A stretch of 64,000 nt of DNA, from positions 1 to 64,000 of the forward strand of contig JANNXJ010000005.1 of assembly GCA_031409515.1 (NCBI GenBank), written 5' to 3'. This document shows positions 25,499 through 33,784 of the stretch, in pieces (position 1 is the first letter of the stretch; every line of letters begins with the position of its first letter). This DNA comes from SHZI01 sp031409515. Lineage in GTDB: Bacteria; Pseudomonadota; Gammaproteobacteria; Steroidobacterales; GCA-2729495. The notes under the pieces were generated by a model. It was not told the DNA's origin, made no database searches, and saw only the letters and a program-made list of their open reading frames with translations. The position numbers were made by a program, and so were the translations under genes.

Positions 25499-26653
25499 AT
25501 GAACTGGTTTGAGGCCAATCCCCGCAAGGCCCGCTGGCTGGTCGCTCTGCTCTGCGTCATTCTGCTTGAAGGGGTTACGCGGCTCCTGGTCGGCGCAGGA
25601 CTGCTGCCCTACCGGACCTATCCCACCAGCAGGGTTCCCCAGTACTGGGCTTCCATCGATCCCGTCGTCGGGGTCTGGCGCTATCCGAACGCGACGCTGG
25701 TCCAGAAAGAGCGGTGTTCGACCGTCACCTATCGCAGCAACTCGGCCGGGGCCCGGGATCCGGAGCGGCTCAGGAGTTCCACGGCCGGCCGCCGGTTTGT
25801 GGTCCTGGGCGACTCTTTCATCGAGGGTTATGGCCTGGACGCCGAAGACCGGGTAACCGATCTCCTGGAGGCGCGCACCGGGGTGGAGTTCCTGAACTTT
25901 GCCACGAGCGGCGGGTTTGGCACGATCCAGGAGTGGTTGCTGTACACGAGCAAGGTGCAGGCCTACGACCACACCGACGTGCTCCTGTTCATTCTTCCGA
26001 CGAACGACTTCGAGGACAACGATCCACAGGAGTTTCCGGCGAAGTCCTACCGGCCCTTCCTGCGCCCCCAGGGCGAGGGCTACGAGGTGTACTACACGGT
26101 GCCCTGGGAGCGCCGGATAACGGACGAACGCCGGCTGTCCACGGTCATTAAGAACACTATCGACAACAACCTGTATCTGGCCAACGTACTGCGGTGGGCC
26201 ACCAGCGAGCTGAAGGGTGGCGTGAAGGCGGGGACCAAAGAGCAGCGCCTGGCCGCGAGCGACTACGACCGGCACTTTGCAGCAGACTTCAAGGTCATGG
26301 CCTATGCGCTGGACCAGCTGGTCCGGGCCGCTGGCGACCGCCGGGTATTCCTTGTCACGATTCCGACGGAGAACGATTTTGCAGCCGCGCAACGTGGCGA
26401 AATGCCCCGGCTGGTGGGTGACCTCACCGCGTTCGCGGCCCGGTACCCCAACGTCCGCTACCGGGACCTGTTGCCTGACTTCCTGGGCGATGCGGGCACC
26501 TCGGGCCGGCCCTTCACGGAGTACCTGCTCGAGTGTGACAACCACTGGGGAACGCTGGGGAACAAGCTCGTCGCGGACCGGCTGGAGGGTTGGCTCTTTG
26601 CGGCTGACGACTCCGCGGGGATCACTCCACGTTCTGGACCTGCTAGCCATTAG
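25499..26653 (+). CDS. SGNH/GDSL hydrolase-like protein with N-terminal anchor
   Basis: 384 residues, preceded by AAAGGAG. An N-terminal hydrophobic segment (about 13-35) should anchor or export it. Block I of the SGNH fold is VVLGDSFIEGYGL (about 101-113), with the nucleophilic Ser; the C-terminal CDNHWGTLGNKLVADRL supplies the Asp-x-x-His-like pair. NFATSGGFGTIQEW and FILPTNDFEDN match blocks II and III. This architecture recalls polysaccharide O-acetyl esterase/transferase-associated SGNH proteins (AlgJ/AlgX-like), but the substrate is not evident. Neighbours are a TA module and a PEP-CTERM protein. Confidence 0.72.
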   Translation: MNWFEANPRKARWLVALLCVILLEGVTRLLVGAGLLPYRTYPTSRVPQYWASIDPVVGVWRYPNATLVQKERCSTVTYRSNSAGARDPERLRSSTAGRRFVVLGDSFIEGYGLDAEDRVTDLLEARTGVEFLNFATSGGFGTIQEWLLYTSKVQAYDHTDVLLFILPTNDFEDNDPQEFPAKSYRPFLRPQGEGYEVYYTVPWERRITDERRLSTVIKNTIDNNLYLANVLRWATSELKGGVKAGTKEQRLAASDYDRHFAADFKVMAYALDQLVRAAGDRRVFLVTIPTENDFAAAQRGEMPRLVGDLTAFAARYPNVRYRDLLPDFLGDAGTSGRPFTEYLLECDNHWGTLGNKLVADRLEGWLFAADDSAGITPRSGPASH

Positions 26654-26674
26654 AGTAGTTAAGTGATGGTCTTT

Positions 26675-26818
26675 TATACCGCATATGGGGTCGTCCGGCT
26701 GTCTGGCTACCCCGTAGGCGGAGCCGTAGTCTGGAAGCCCCCCTGGGAACAGAAACCTGGACTACCAGTGCGCTGGTCGATCACCGCGCCGCCGACCTTG
26801 GGCCGCATCTCACCTAAA
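26675..26818 (+). other. Candidate structured RNA in the SGNH/PEP-CTERM gap
   Basis: The 409-bp gap 26654-27062 has no convincing gene. A possible -10 (TATACC, 26675-26680) is followed by several neat hairpins in sequence: CTAC-CCC-GTAG, GTAGTC...GACTAC enclosing a C-run/G-run pair, ACCAG-TGCG-CTGGT, and an outer GGGGTCG...CGACCTT pairing. The size (about 140 nt) and outer closing stem are 6S-like in shape, but I do not recognise the 6S consensus. The rest of the gap, to 27062, shows nothing clear. Confidence 0.3.
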
Positions 26819-27062
26819 TCAGCACCCGCTGCCCGCGGCGGAAGGCCAGGACCCGGGTACTGAGCCGGGTCGTGATGCGGCACAGCGGGATGCCGGCCAG
26901 CCCGAGAGGCTTGAGCCGACTGAGGATTTGCCATAATGCAGAATCGCTCGGTCGGGCCCAAGGGTGGGTCCAGTAGCAAAGCCAGAGAGAGATGGCGTCC
27001 TGCGCCAATCGGGACTAAAGTGCAGATGCACGATCGGGATACACCGGGCGGCAAACAAGAAG

Positions 27063-27830
27063 ATGGGGGATAACGTGGGGATTCGCTCTGTAGTTCTTTC
27101 TGCGGTAGCCGTAGCGGCAACCGCAATCTCGGTGCCTGCGAGTGCAGCCAGCCTTTCCGGCTTCGGCCTCGAGGTGCTCATCGACGGTGACGCGGTTGCT
27201 GCCGTCAACGCCGATACACTCGGTTGCATCGACGTCCCGGGTACCCCAACCGCCAATTGCGCAGGGGGCGGCGCCACCATCGGTTCGCTGGCGCTCAATT
27301 CCTGGAGTATGTTCGTCGACACCGATCCCGTCATCAGTGGGATCGTGGCCGTCACCAACAACAGTCTGTTCACACAGCAGTACACCCTGATCTTCACGCT
27401 GCCGATTTTCCCGGCAATTCCTGGCGGCACCGTGATCGGTGGTTCGATCCAGGGCGGCGCGACCGACAACACGGGTAACGGCGTCACGCTGTCCACGCCC
27501 ACCGGTTCCGCCTTCTACACGGCGCGGATCGATAACGTGGACGTGCAGTCGATGTACCTCGACCCGCAGGTGTTCACCACGCTGGTGGCCTTTGGCAGCG
27601 TGAACGTGCCGAGCCTGTTGTTCGGTGCACCGATTCCGAGCCAGCCTGGCCCCGCGGCGCTGACCAACATCGGCATCCGGCTCGACTTCCTGCTGAGCGC
27701 CGGCGACTCGGCGTCCTTCACCAGCAACTTCGTGGTTCTGCCGGCCGTGGTGCCGGTGCCCGCCGCTGTCTGGCTGTTCGGCTCCGCGCTCGGCCTGATG
27801 GGCGTGATGCGCAGGAAAGTCAGCAGCTAA
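27063..27830 (+). CDS. PEP-CTERM sorting domain protein (VPxPAAVWLFGS type)
   Basis: 255 residues. A signal peptide (VVLSAVAVAATAISVPASA, cleavage after ASA near 30) precedes a Ser/Thr/Gly/Ala-rich secreted domain with few charges. The C-terminus carries VPVPAAVWLFGSALGLMGV followed by MRRKVSS, the VPxPAAVWLFGS variant of the PEP-CTERM signal recognised by exosortases. Such proteins are linked to extracellular polysaccharide and biofilm. No exosortase is in this window. Start at ATG MGDNVGIRS; GTG four codons later is an alternative. Abuts the yicC stop on the other strand with no gap. Confidence 0.85.
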   Translation: MGDNVGIRSVVLSAVAVAATAISVPASAASLSGFGLEVLIDGDAVAAVNADTLGCIDVPGTPTANCAGGGATIGSLALNSWSMFVDTDPVISGIVAVTNNSLFTQQYTLIFTLPIFPAIPGGTVIGGSIQGGATDNTGNGVTLSTPTGSAFYTARIDNVDVQSMYLDPQVFTTLVAFGSVNVPSLLFGAPIPSQPGPAALTNIGIRLDFLLSAGDSASFTSNFVVLPAVVPVPAAVWLFGSALGLMGVMRRKVSS

Positions 27831-28697
27831 CTACTCGACGTTCTGGACCTGCTCCCGAATCTGCTCAATCAACACCTTGGTGTCGACGGCGTGCCGCGTG
27901 GTTTCGGCATCGGCTGACTTTGACGCGAGGGTGTTGGCTTCCCGGTTCAGTTCCTGGATGAGGAAATCCAGGCGGCGACCCACGGGCTCCCCGGAGCGCA
28001 CGTTGTCGCGAAACTCCGCAAGGTGCGCGGTCAGCCGGTCCAGTTCCTCGCTCACGTCCAGCTTCTGCGCGAGCAGCACGATCTCCAGCTCCAGCCGGTC
28101 CGGGTCCGCCGGGACCCCGAGAGCCGCAACCCGCTCGGCCATCCGCTCGCGGATCCGGGCCAGCACCGCAGGGAGCCGCCCAACGACGGCGGCCACGTTG
28201 GCTTCGATCTCCGTCAGGCGGCGCTCCAGCATGTCGTGAATCCGGGCGCCTTCCCGACTCCGGGCACCGTTCAGATCAGTCACCACCGTCTCGAAGGACT
28301 GGAGCACCAGGGGAAACAGGGTCGTCGGATCCTGCTCTTCCTGCTCCAGCACCCCCGGCCAGCGCAGGACGTCCAGCGGACTCACAGCGGCCGCGCTGCG
28401 CAGTTCGCCCGCGACGGCATGCAGATGGCCGGCCAGCTGGCGGACGAGTGGCACATTGAGCCGTGCTGCGGGCGCCCGCCCTTCGGCTGGCCGCAGGGAC
28501 AGGCTGGCTTCCACCCGGCCGCGCCCGAGCTGGCTCGTGGCGAGCTGGCGCAGGTCGGTCTCCAGTGGCCGGCAGAAGTCCGGCAGCTTCAGCTGGACCT
28601 CCAGGTACCGGTGATTGATGGAACGCACTTCCCAGAGCAGCTGGCCCTGGGGTGTGGTCGTCTCGGCTCGCGCGAAGCCGGTCATGCTCCGGATCAC
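27831..28697 (-). CDS. yicC: YicC family endoribonuclease
   Basis: 288 residues from GTG, giving the classic N-terminus MIRSMTGFARAE (GTG read as Met). WEVRSINHRYLEVQLKLPD and the C-terminal GRRLDFLIQELNREANTLASKSADAETTRHAVDTKVLIEQIREQVQNVE are diagnostic. E. coli YicC has been reported as an RNase acting on small RNAs. In related genomes yicC commonly sits directly before gmk; here a 3-kb plus-strand block lies between. Confidence 0.93.
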   Translation of the reverse strand: MIRSMTGFARAETTTPQGQLLWEVRSINHRYLEVQLKLPDFCRPLETDLRQLATSQLGRGRVEASLSLRPAEGRAPAARLNVPLVRQLAGHLHAVAGELRSAAAVSPLDVLRWPGVLEQEEQDPTTLFPLVLQSFETVVTDLNGARSREGARIHDMLERRLTEIEANVAAVVGRLPAVLARIRERMAERVAALGVPADPDRLELEIVLLAQKLDVSEELDRLTAHLAEFRDNVRSGEPVGRRLDFLIQELNREANTLASKSADAETTRHAVDTKVLIEQIREQVQNVE

Positions 28698-28859
28698 GCG
28701 ACGGCCTCCACGGTTTGGGCAAAAATGCTGTGCATCGATTGGGGGCGGCGCTTAGACTCGTCCGCCAGTGTTGTTTCGACAGCGGCCATTGTAGTTCCGC
28801 TGGCCCGGATTGGCACACACCAACTCTTGATTCGCTCACAAGTTTCCACCGGAGTTCCC

Positions 28860-29705
28860 TTGCGCGTCGAGTTTGCAGACCTGAGCCTGATTGGCGATCG
28901 CGAGGAGAACCAGGATCGGGTCCAGGTCCTGGCGGGCGAGCGCGCGGTCCTGCTGATTGCCGTGGACGGCATGGGTGGCCATGCGGACGGCGCGAAGGCC
29001 GCCCAGCTGGCGATCGAAACAGTGCGGGATGCTTTCCAGCGCACCACCCATCCGGTCTTCGACCCGATCGGCTTTCTCCACCTGGCAATCGGCCGGGCCC
29101 ACCTGAATCTCGTCACCCTGGGGGCGCGCCTGCCCCTCGAATCCCGGCCCCGGGCCACCTGCGCCTTGTGCCTGATTCAGGATGACGCTGCCTTCTTTGC
29201 CCATGTGGGCGACAGCCGCATCTATCACCTGCGGGGTGGCGCCGTCCGGGAGCGCACCCGGGACCACAGCCACGTGGAACTCCTCCTGCAGGAGGGGGTG
29301 ATCACCGAAGCAGAGATTGCGGCGCACCCGATGCGAAACTTTGTCGAATGCTGCCTCGGTGGCGATGCCTGGCTGCCCGGCATGGCCATCACCCGCCAGA
29401 AGCCCCTCGCGCCCGGTGATGTCCTGCTGGTCTGCACGGATGGCCTGTGGTCTGGCCTGGGCGACGAGCGGATCGGTGCGCTCGCAGCCGAAGGAGAGGC
29501 GCTGGCCGGCGGGCTCCGACGCCTCGGCGAGCAGTCCGTCCGGGCCTGCGGCCCCTACAGCGACAACACGTCCGCCGCTGCCCTCCGCTACCTCGGCAGG
29601 GGCCCGAGTTCTGCCCAGAGCCAGACCTCGGGCCAGACGTCGGGTCAGGCGCCTGCCGCCCGCAAGAGTCCCGCCAAGGGCCAGCGTAAGGCGGCGGCAG
29701 AATGA
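28860..29705 (+). CDS. PP2C-family serine/threonine phosphatase
   Basis: 281 residues from a TTG start preceded by GGAG (28851-28854). Metal-binding motifs of the PPM family are present: GDREENQDR near 11-19, AVDGMGGHADG near 38-48, HVGDSRIYHL near 117-126, VCTDGLWSGLGD near 190-201, and a final DNTSAAALRYL. The last 35 residues are a Ser/Gln/Lys-rich tail unlike the family core. It overlaps rph by four bases, so translation is coupled. No partner Ser/Thr kinase gene is visible here. Confidence 0.88.
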   Translation: MRVEFADLSLIGDREENQDRVQVLAGERAVLLIAVDGMGGHADGAKAAQLAIETVRDAFQRTTHPVFDPIGFLHLAIGRAHLNLVTLGARLPLESRPRATCALCLIQDDAAFFAHVGDSRIYHLRGGAVRERTRDHSHVELLLQEGVITEAEIAAHPMRNFVECCLGGDAWLPGMAITRQKPLAPGDVLLVCTDGLWSGLGDERIGALAAEGEALAGGLRRLGEQSVRACGPYSDNTSAAALRYLGRGPSSAQSQTSGQTSGQAPAARKSPAKGQRKAAAE

Positions 29706-30460
29706 GTGCTGGACCAGTAACAGCCAGGCCCAGCGGTCGAGGGCCGGCAGAGCTCCGCGCAGTCACCTTCGAAACCGGCTTCACGCGCCATGCAGAGGGC
29801 TCTGTGCTGGCGAGTTTTGGCGAGACCCGCGTGCTGTGTACGGCCAGCATCGAAAACGGTGTGCCTTCGTTCCTGCGCAATTCCGGACGGGGCTGGATCA
29901 CGGCCGAGTACGGCATGCTGCCCCGGGCGACCCATACCCGTACGCGGCGGGAATCGGCCCAGGGCAAGCAGACCGGGCGGACGCTGGAAATCCAGCGCCT
30001 GATCGGCCGGTCACTGCGCGCGTCGGCCAATCTTGAGGCCCTTGGCGAGCGCACGATTACCCTGGACTGCGATGTGCTCCAGGCTGATGGTGGCACCCGG
30101 ACTGCGGCGATCTCCGGCAGCTACGTGGCCCTCGTGCTGGCTGTGCAGGGCCTGGTCGCCACGCGAGCCATCGCCTCCAGTCCGCTCCACGGCCAGGTGG
30201 CCGCAGTCTCGGTGGGGATCTTCAGGGGCCAGCCGGTACTCGACCTGGACTACGTGGAAGACAGCGGCGCCGAGACCGACATGAATGTGGTCATGAACGA
30301 AGCCGGCCACTTCATCGAAGTGCAGGGCACGGCGGAAGGCCATGCCTTTCGTCGGGACGAACTGGACAATCTCCTTGATCTCGCCGCCACCGGAGTGCGC
30401 GGGATCATGCAGGCGCAGAGCGCGGCGGTAGCCGCCTTTGGTCAGCGCCGCCGCTCCTGA
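29702..30460 (+). CDS. rph: Ribonuclease PH
   Basis: Phosphorolytic 3'-5' exoribonuclease that trims tRNA 3' ends. 252 residues, slightly longer than E. coli at the N-terminus. FETGFTRHAEGSVLASFGETRVLCTASIE, GWITAEYGMLPRATHTRTRRES, RTLEIQRLIGRSLRA, DCDVLQADGGTRTAAISG and LDLDYVEDSGAETDMNVVM are all hallmark segments, including the RNA-binding Arg residues and catalytic Asp. Encoded between the PP2C and rdgB genes. Confidence 0.96.
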   Translation: MSAGPVTARPSGRGPAELRAVTFETGFTRHAEGSVLASFGETRVLCTASIENGVPSFLRNSGRGWITAEYGMLPRATHTRTRRESAQGKQTGRTLEIQRLIGRSLRASANLEALGERTITLDCDVLQADGGTRTAAISGSYVALVLAVQGLVATRAIASSPLHGQVAAVSVGIFRGQPVLDLDYVEDSGAETDMNVVMNEAGHFIEVQGTAEGHAFRRDELDNLLDLAATGVRGIMQAQSAAVAAFGQRRRS

Positions 30461-30467
30461 GCTCGCC

Positions 30468-31070
30468 GTGGCGGACCTCGTACTGGCCAGCAGTAATGCG
30501 GGGAAGGTCAGGGAGTTTCAGGCCCTCCTGGGTGCGGAGTGGCGCGTGCGACCCCAGTCGGAGTTCGCTATCCGGCCCGTCGCGGAAACCGGTGCCACGT
30601 TCCTTGCCAATGCTCTCCTGAAGGCCCGCCACGCCGCGCTGCTGACGAACCTGCCAGCTCTCGCAGATGATTCCGGGCTCGAAGTGGATGCGCTGGGCGG
30701 CGCACCTGGGATCCGCTCGGCCCGCTACGCCGGGGCGGAAGCCGACGATATGGCCAACAATGCCCGGCTGCTGGCGGCACTCGCCGGGGTCGCTGATCCG
30801 CTGCGCACTGCCCGCTATCGCTGTGTCCTCGTCTGGCTCCGGGGTCCCGGTGACGAGTCGCCCCTGATTGCCGAGGGCGTCTGGGAAGGGCGGATCCTCC
30901 CGGCACCCCGGGGCCGGGGCGGCTTTGGCTACGACCCCCTGTTTCTGGATCCCGCCACGGGACTGGCCGCTGCTGAACTGGATGCCCTGGCCAAGAACGC
31001 CTGCAGCCACCGGGGCCAGGCCCTGGCCCAGCTGAAGGCGCTGCTGGCGTCCGGCGGGGGGCCCAGTTAG
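30468..31070 (+). CDS. rdgB: dITP/XTP pyrophosphatase (RdgB/HAM1)
   Basis: Removes non-canonical purine triphosphates. I choose the GTG eight bases after the rph stop, giving VADLVLASSNAGKVREFQALL, 200 residues (E. coli 197). The nucleotide-binding SNAGK, DDSGLEVDALGGAPGIRSARYAG and the Mg-binding GFGYDPLF motifs are present, as is AKNACSHRGQAL. A TTG 30 bases upstream is an alternative start, but it lies inside rph. Confidence 0.94.
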   Translation: MADLVLASSNAGKVREFQALLGAEWRVRPQSEFAIRPVAETGATFLANALLKARHAALLTNLPALADDSGLEVDALGGAPGIRSARYAGAEADDMANNARLLAALAGVADPLRTARYRCVLVWLRGPGDESPLIAEGVWEGRILPAPRGRGGFGYDPLFLDPATGLAAAELDALAKNACSHRGQALAQLKALLASGGGPS

Positions 31071-31254
31071 GCCAGGTTACGCACAGAGTCCCCCTAGCCA
31101 CCAGATATCAGACAGATAGGTGACAGAGCCTAAGTTGAGTATCTCAGCCTATGGCATAAGTTCATGTTTTTAATATAGAAGATGGTATGGCTAAAACTTC
31201 GCCAAAGTTAAGATTTGGCGCTGTCTGCCGGAAGTAAAGGCGGGGGTTGCACGA

Positions 31255-31290
31255 CTGTCCACAGACTTATCCACAGGTTCTGTGGATAAG
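31255..31290. promoter_or_regulatory. DnaA-box cluster with perfect palindrome
   Basis: TTATCCACA (31267-31275) and TGTGGATAA (31281-31289) are two perfect, inverted DnaA boxes; with flanks they make an 11-bp-arm palindrome around GTT. CTGTCCACA (31255-31263) is a third site matching seven of nine. They lie in the 313-bp rdgB-rpmE gap next to the unusually A/T-rich stretch 31110-31190, the lowest-GC segment I noticed in the window. This could be an origin-like or titration site, or regulate rpmE. Confidence 0.6.
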
Positions 31291-31309
31291 TGGTGTCCGC
31301 CCCGATGCC

Positions 31310-31338
31310 TTGCGGCCCTGCCGGGTTATGGCTATCCT
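31310..31338 (+). promoter_or_regulatory. Predicted rpmE promoter
   Basis: TTGCGG (31310-31315), a 17-base spacer and TATCCT (31333-31338) form a plausible sigma70 promoter with a start about 40 bases before rpmE. The DnaA-box palindrome ends 20 bases upstream of the -35, so DnaA could influence it. Confidence 0.4.
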
Positions 31339-31383
31339 CTCGCGCCCCGACGCCCCACCCATAGCTCCTTACGGTGACTCTCC

Positions 31384-31590
31384 ATGAAAGCCGATACCCA
31401 TCCCGCCTACACCGATCTGAAGGTCACCTGCAGTTGCGGTAACGAGTTCGTGACACGCTCCACTCTGGGGCGTGATTTGCACGTGGAAGTCTGCTCGTCC
31501 TGTCACCCGTTCTACACCGGCAAGCAGAAGACCCTCGACACCGCCGGTCGCGTCGACAAGTTCCGGCGCCGGTACAGCCAGCCCAGCTGA
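31384..31590 (+). CDS. rpmE: 50S ribosomal protein L31 (zinc-type)
   Basis: 68 residues. KADTHPAYTDLKVTCSCGNEF and VEVCSSCHPFYTGKQK are typical. Four Cys (CSC near 16-18 and CSSC near 37-40) identify the zinc-binding C+ form rather than the zinc-free YkgM paralogue. Stands alone between the DnaA-box region and gltA. Confidence 0.96.
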   Translation: MKADTHPAYTDLKVTCSCGNEFVTRSTLGRDLHVEVCSSCHPFYTGKQKTLDTAGRVDKFRRRYSQPS

Positions 31591-31684
31591 TGCTGCCCCG
31601 GCCAGCCAGGCCGGTCAGCCTGCCCTGACTTTCTCCGGGACTGGAATCGTGATCCCGGTGGGTGCGTTCGCTCCGCGCCTTACC

Positions 31685-31690
31685 TATAAT
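31685..31690 (+). promoter_or_regulatory. Predicted -10 of the gltA promoter
   Basis: A perfect TATAAT at 31685-31690, about 40 bases before the gltA ATG. The -35 position (GTGCGT, 17 bases upstream) is poor, so an activator may be involved. Supported mainly by the -10 and position. Confidence 0.45.
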
Positions 31691-31728
31691 CGCGAATCAA
31701 TTCAGCCCGCACCCAGCCGGACACGATC

Positions 31729-33041
<1,313 letters not shown>

Positions 33042-33045
<4 letters not shown>

Positions 33046-33095
33046 GAGCGCCTTTAGGCGCGAACGACATCAATCGCGCCTAAAGGCGCTCCTAC
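33042..33095. repeat. REP palindrome B
   Basis: A perfect 22-bp inverted repeat: left arm 33042-33063 (GTAGGAGCGCCTTTAGGCGC plus GA) and its complement at 33074-33095, with a ten-base loop. The TAG of the left arm is the gltA stop (33043-33045). On the other strand, the TAG of the right arm is the stop of the convergent gene at 33092. The element therefore exactly bridges two convergent stop codons. Confidence 0.93.
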
Positions 33096-33784
33096 AGGTG
33101 TGGAACCTGCAGCAACTCCGCCAGTTCCTTAAGGCTGGCACGATGCATCGGCCGGCCGTCCACCGGACTTAGCGGGGCATGCCCCCGCAGCCGCAGGGGA
33201 AACACCGTGCCGGAGAACTCCTGGTTGTGCGCCGCGAAGCGATAGCCCGGGAAGGCCTCTAGCTCGTCCCGTCGCAGACGAAGCCGGCGCGACATGTTCC
33301 GGTAGCCAATGCCCAGTCCCTCCAGCGCACTGCCGATGGCTTCAGCCGTATCGCTGAACAGATGCAGCTCCACGCTGGAGTAGGGCGTCGCGTTGCCGCT
33401 GAGCACGTCACCGACCAGCCGCGGGTGAAAAGCAGCGAGGCCCCGCATCACCTCAAAAGCTGCGTGGCGCAAGCTGGCGAGCAGCTCCGGCTGGGTGTCG
33501 CTGTGGAAGATCCTCGTGCGTTCTGCCAGCGCAGCCTCGATTTCCTCATTGTCCGGGAGCGGCGCGTTACGGCCCAGGCCCAGGCGCTGGGCTGCCTTGG
33601 TCTTCGCGCTGCGGAAGTCGGTGAGGCCCTCTTCCTGAATGATTCGTGCCGCCTCGGCTGCTACGGTCGAGCGGCGATGATCTGGCCCATCCGGCCGCTG
33701 TGCCGGCCTTTGGGGCGCGGCGCGCCGCGTTGCCGGTCGTCCGGTTCCCCGGCCCTTTCCCTGGTCAGAAGATCTCATTGTCAT
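33092..33784 (-). CDS. Conserved hypothetical protein, possibly nucleotidyltransferase-like
   Basis: 230 residues. A basic, disordered N-terminus (to about 40; GRGTGRPATRRAAPQRPAQR) precedes a conserved region starting TVAAEAARIIQEEGLTDF. PRLVGDVLSGNATPYSSVELHLFSD in the centre resembles the G-S...D-x-D strand of minimal nucleotidyltransferases, but the catalytic acids are not both clear. This is a widespread proteobacterial family without assigned function, as far as I recall. The start lies inside the 3' end of the PBP1A gene (20-bp overlap); the stop comes from REP B. Confidence 0.65.
   Translation of the reverse strand: MTMRSSDQGKGRGTGRPATRRAAPQRPAQRPDGPDHRRSTVAAEAARIIQEEGLTDFRSAKTKAAQRLGLGRNAPLPDNEEIEAALAERTRIFHSDTQPELLASLRHAAFEVMRGLAAFHPRLVGDVLSGNATPYSSVELHLFSDTAEAIGSALEGLGIGYRNMSRRLRLRRDELEAFPGYRFAAHNQEFSGTVFPLRLRGHAPLSPVDGRPMHRASLKELAELLQVPHL

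Noticed and set aside
26654..27062. sigma54 (-24/-12) promoter for the PEP-CTERM gene
   Set aside because: TTTGCC near 26928 has no GG at the proper distance upstream; no convincing -24 element.
31266..31290. Reading the rdgB-rpmE palindrome as an rdgB terminator
   Set aside because: No T-run follows, and the arms are perfect DnaA boxes, so a protein-binding site fits better.
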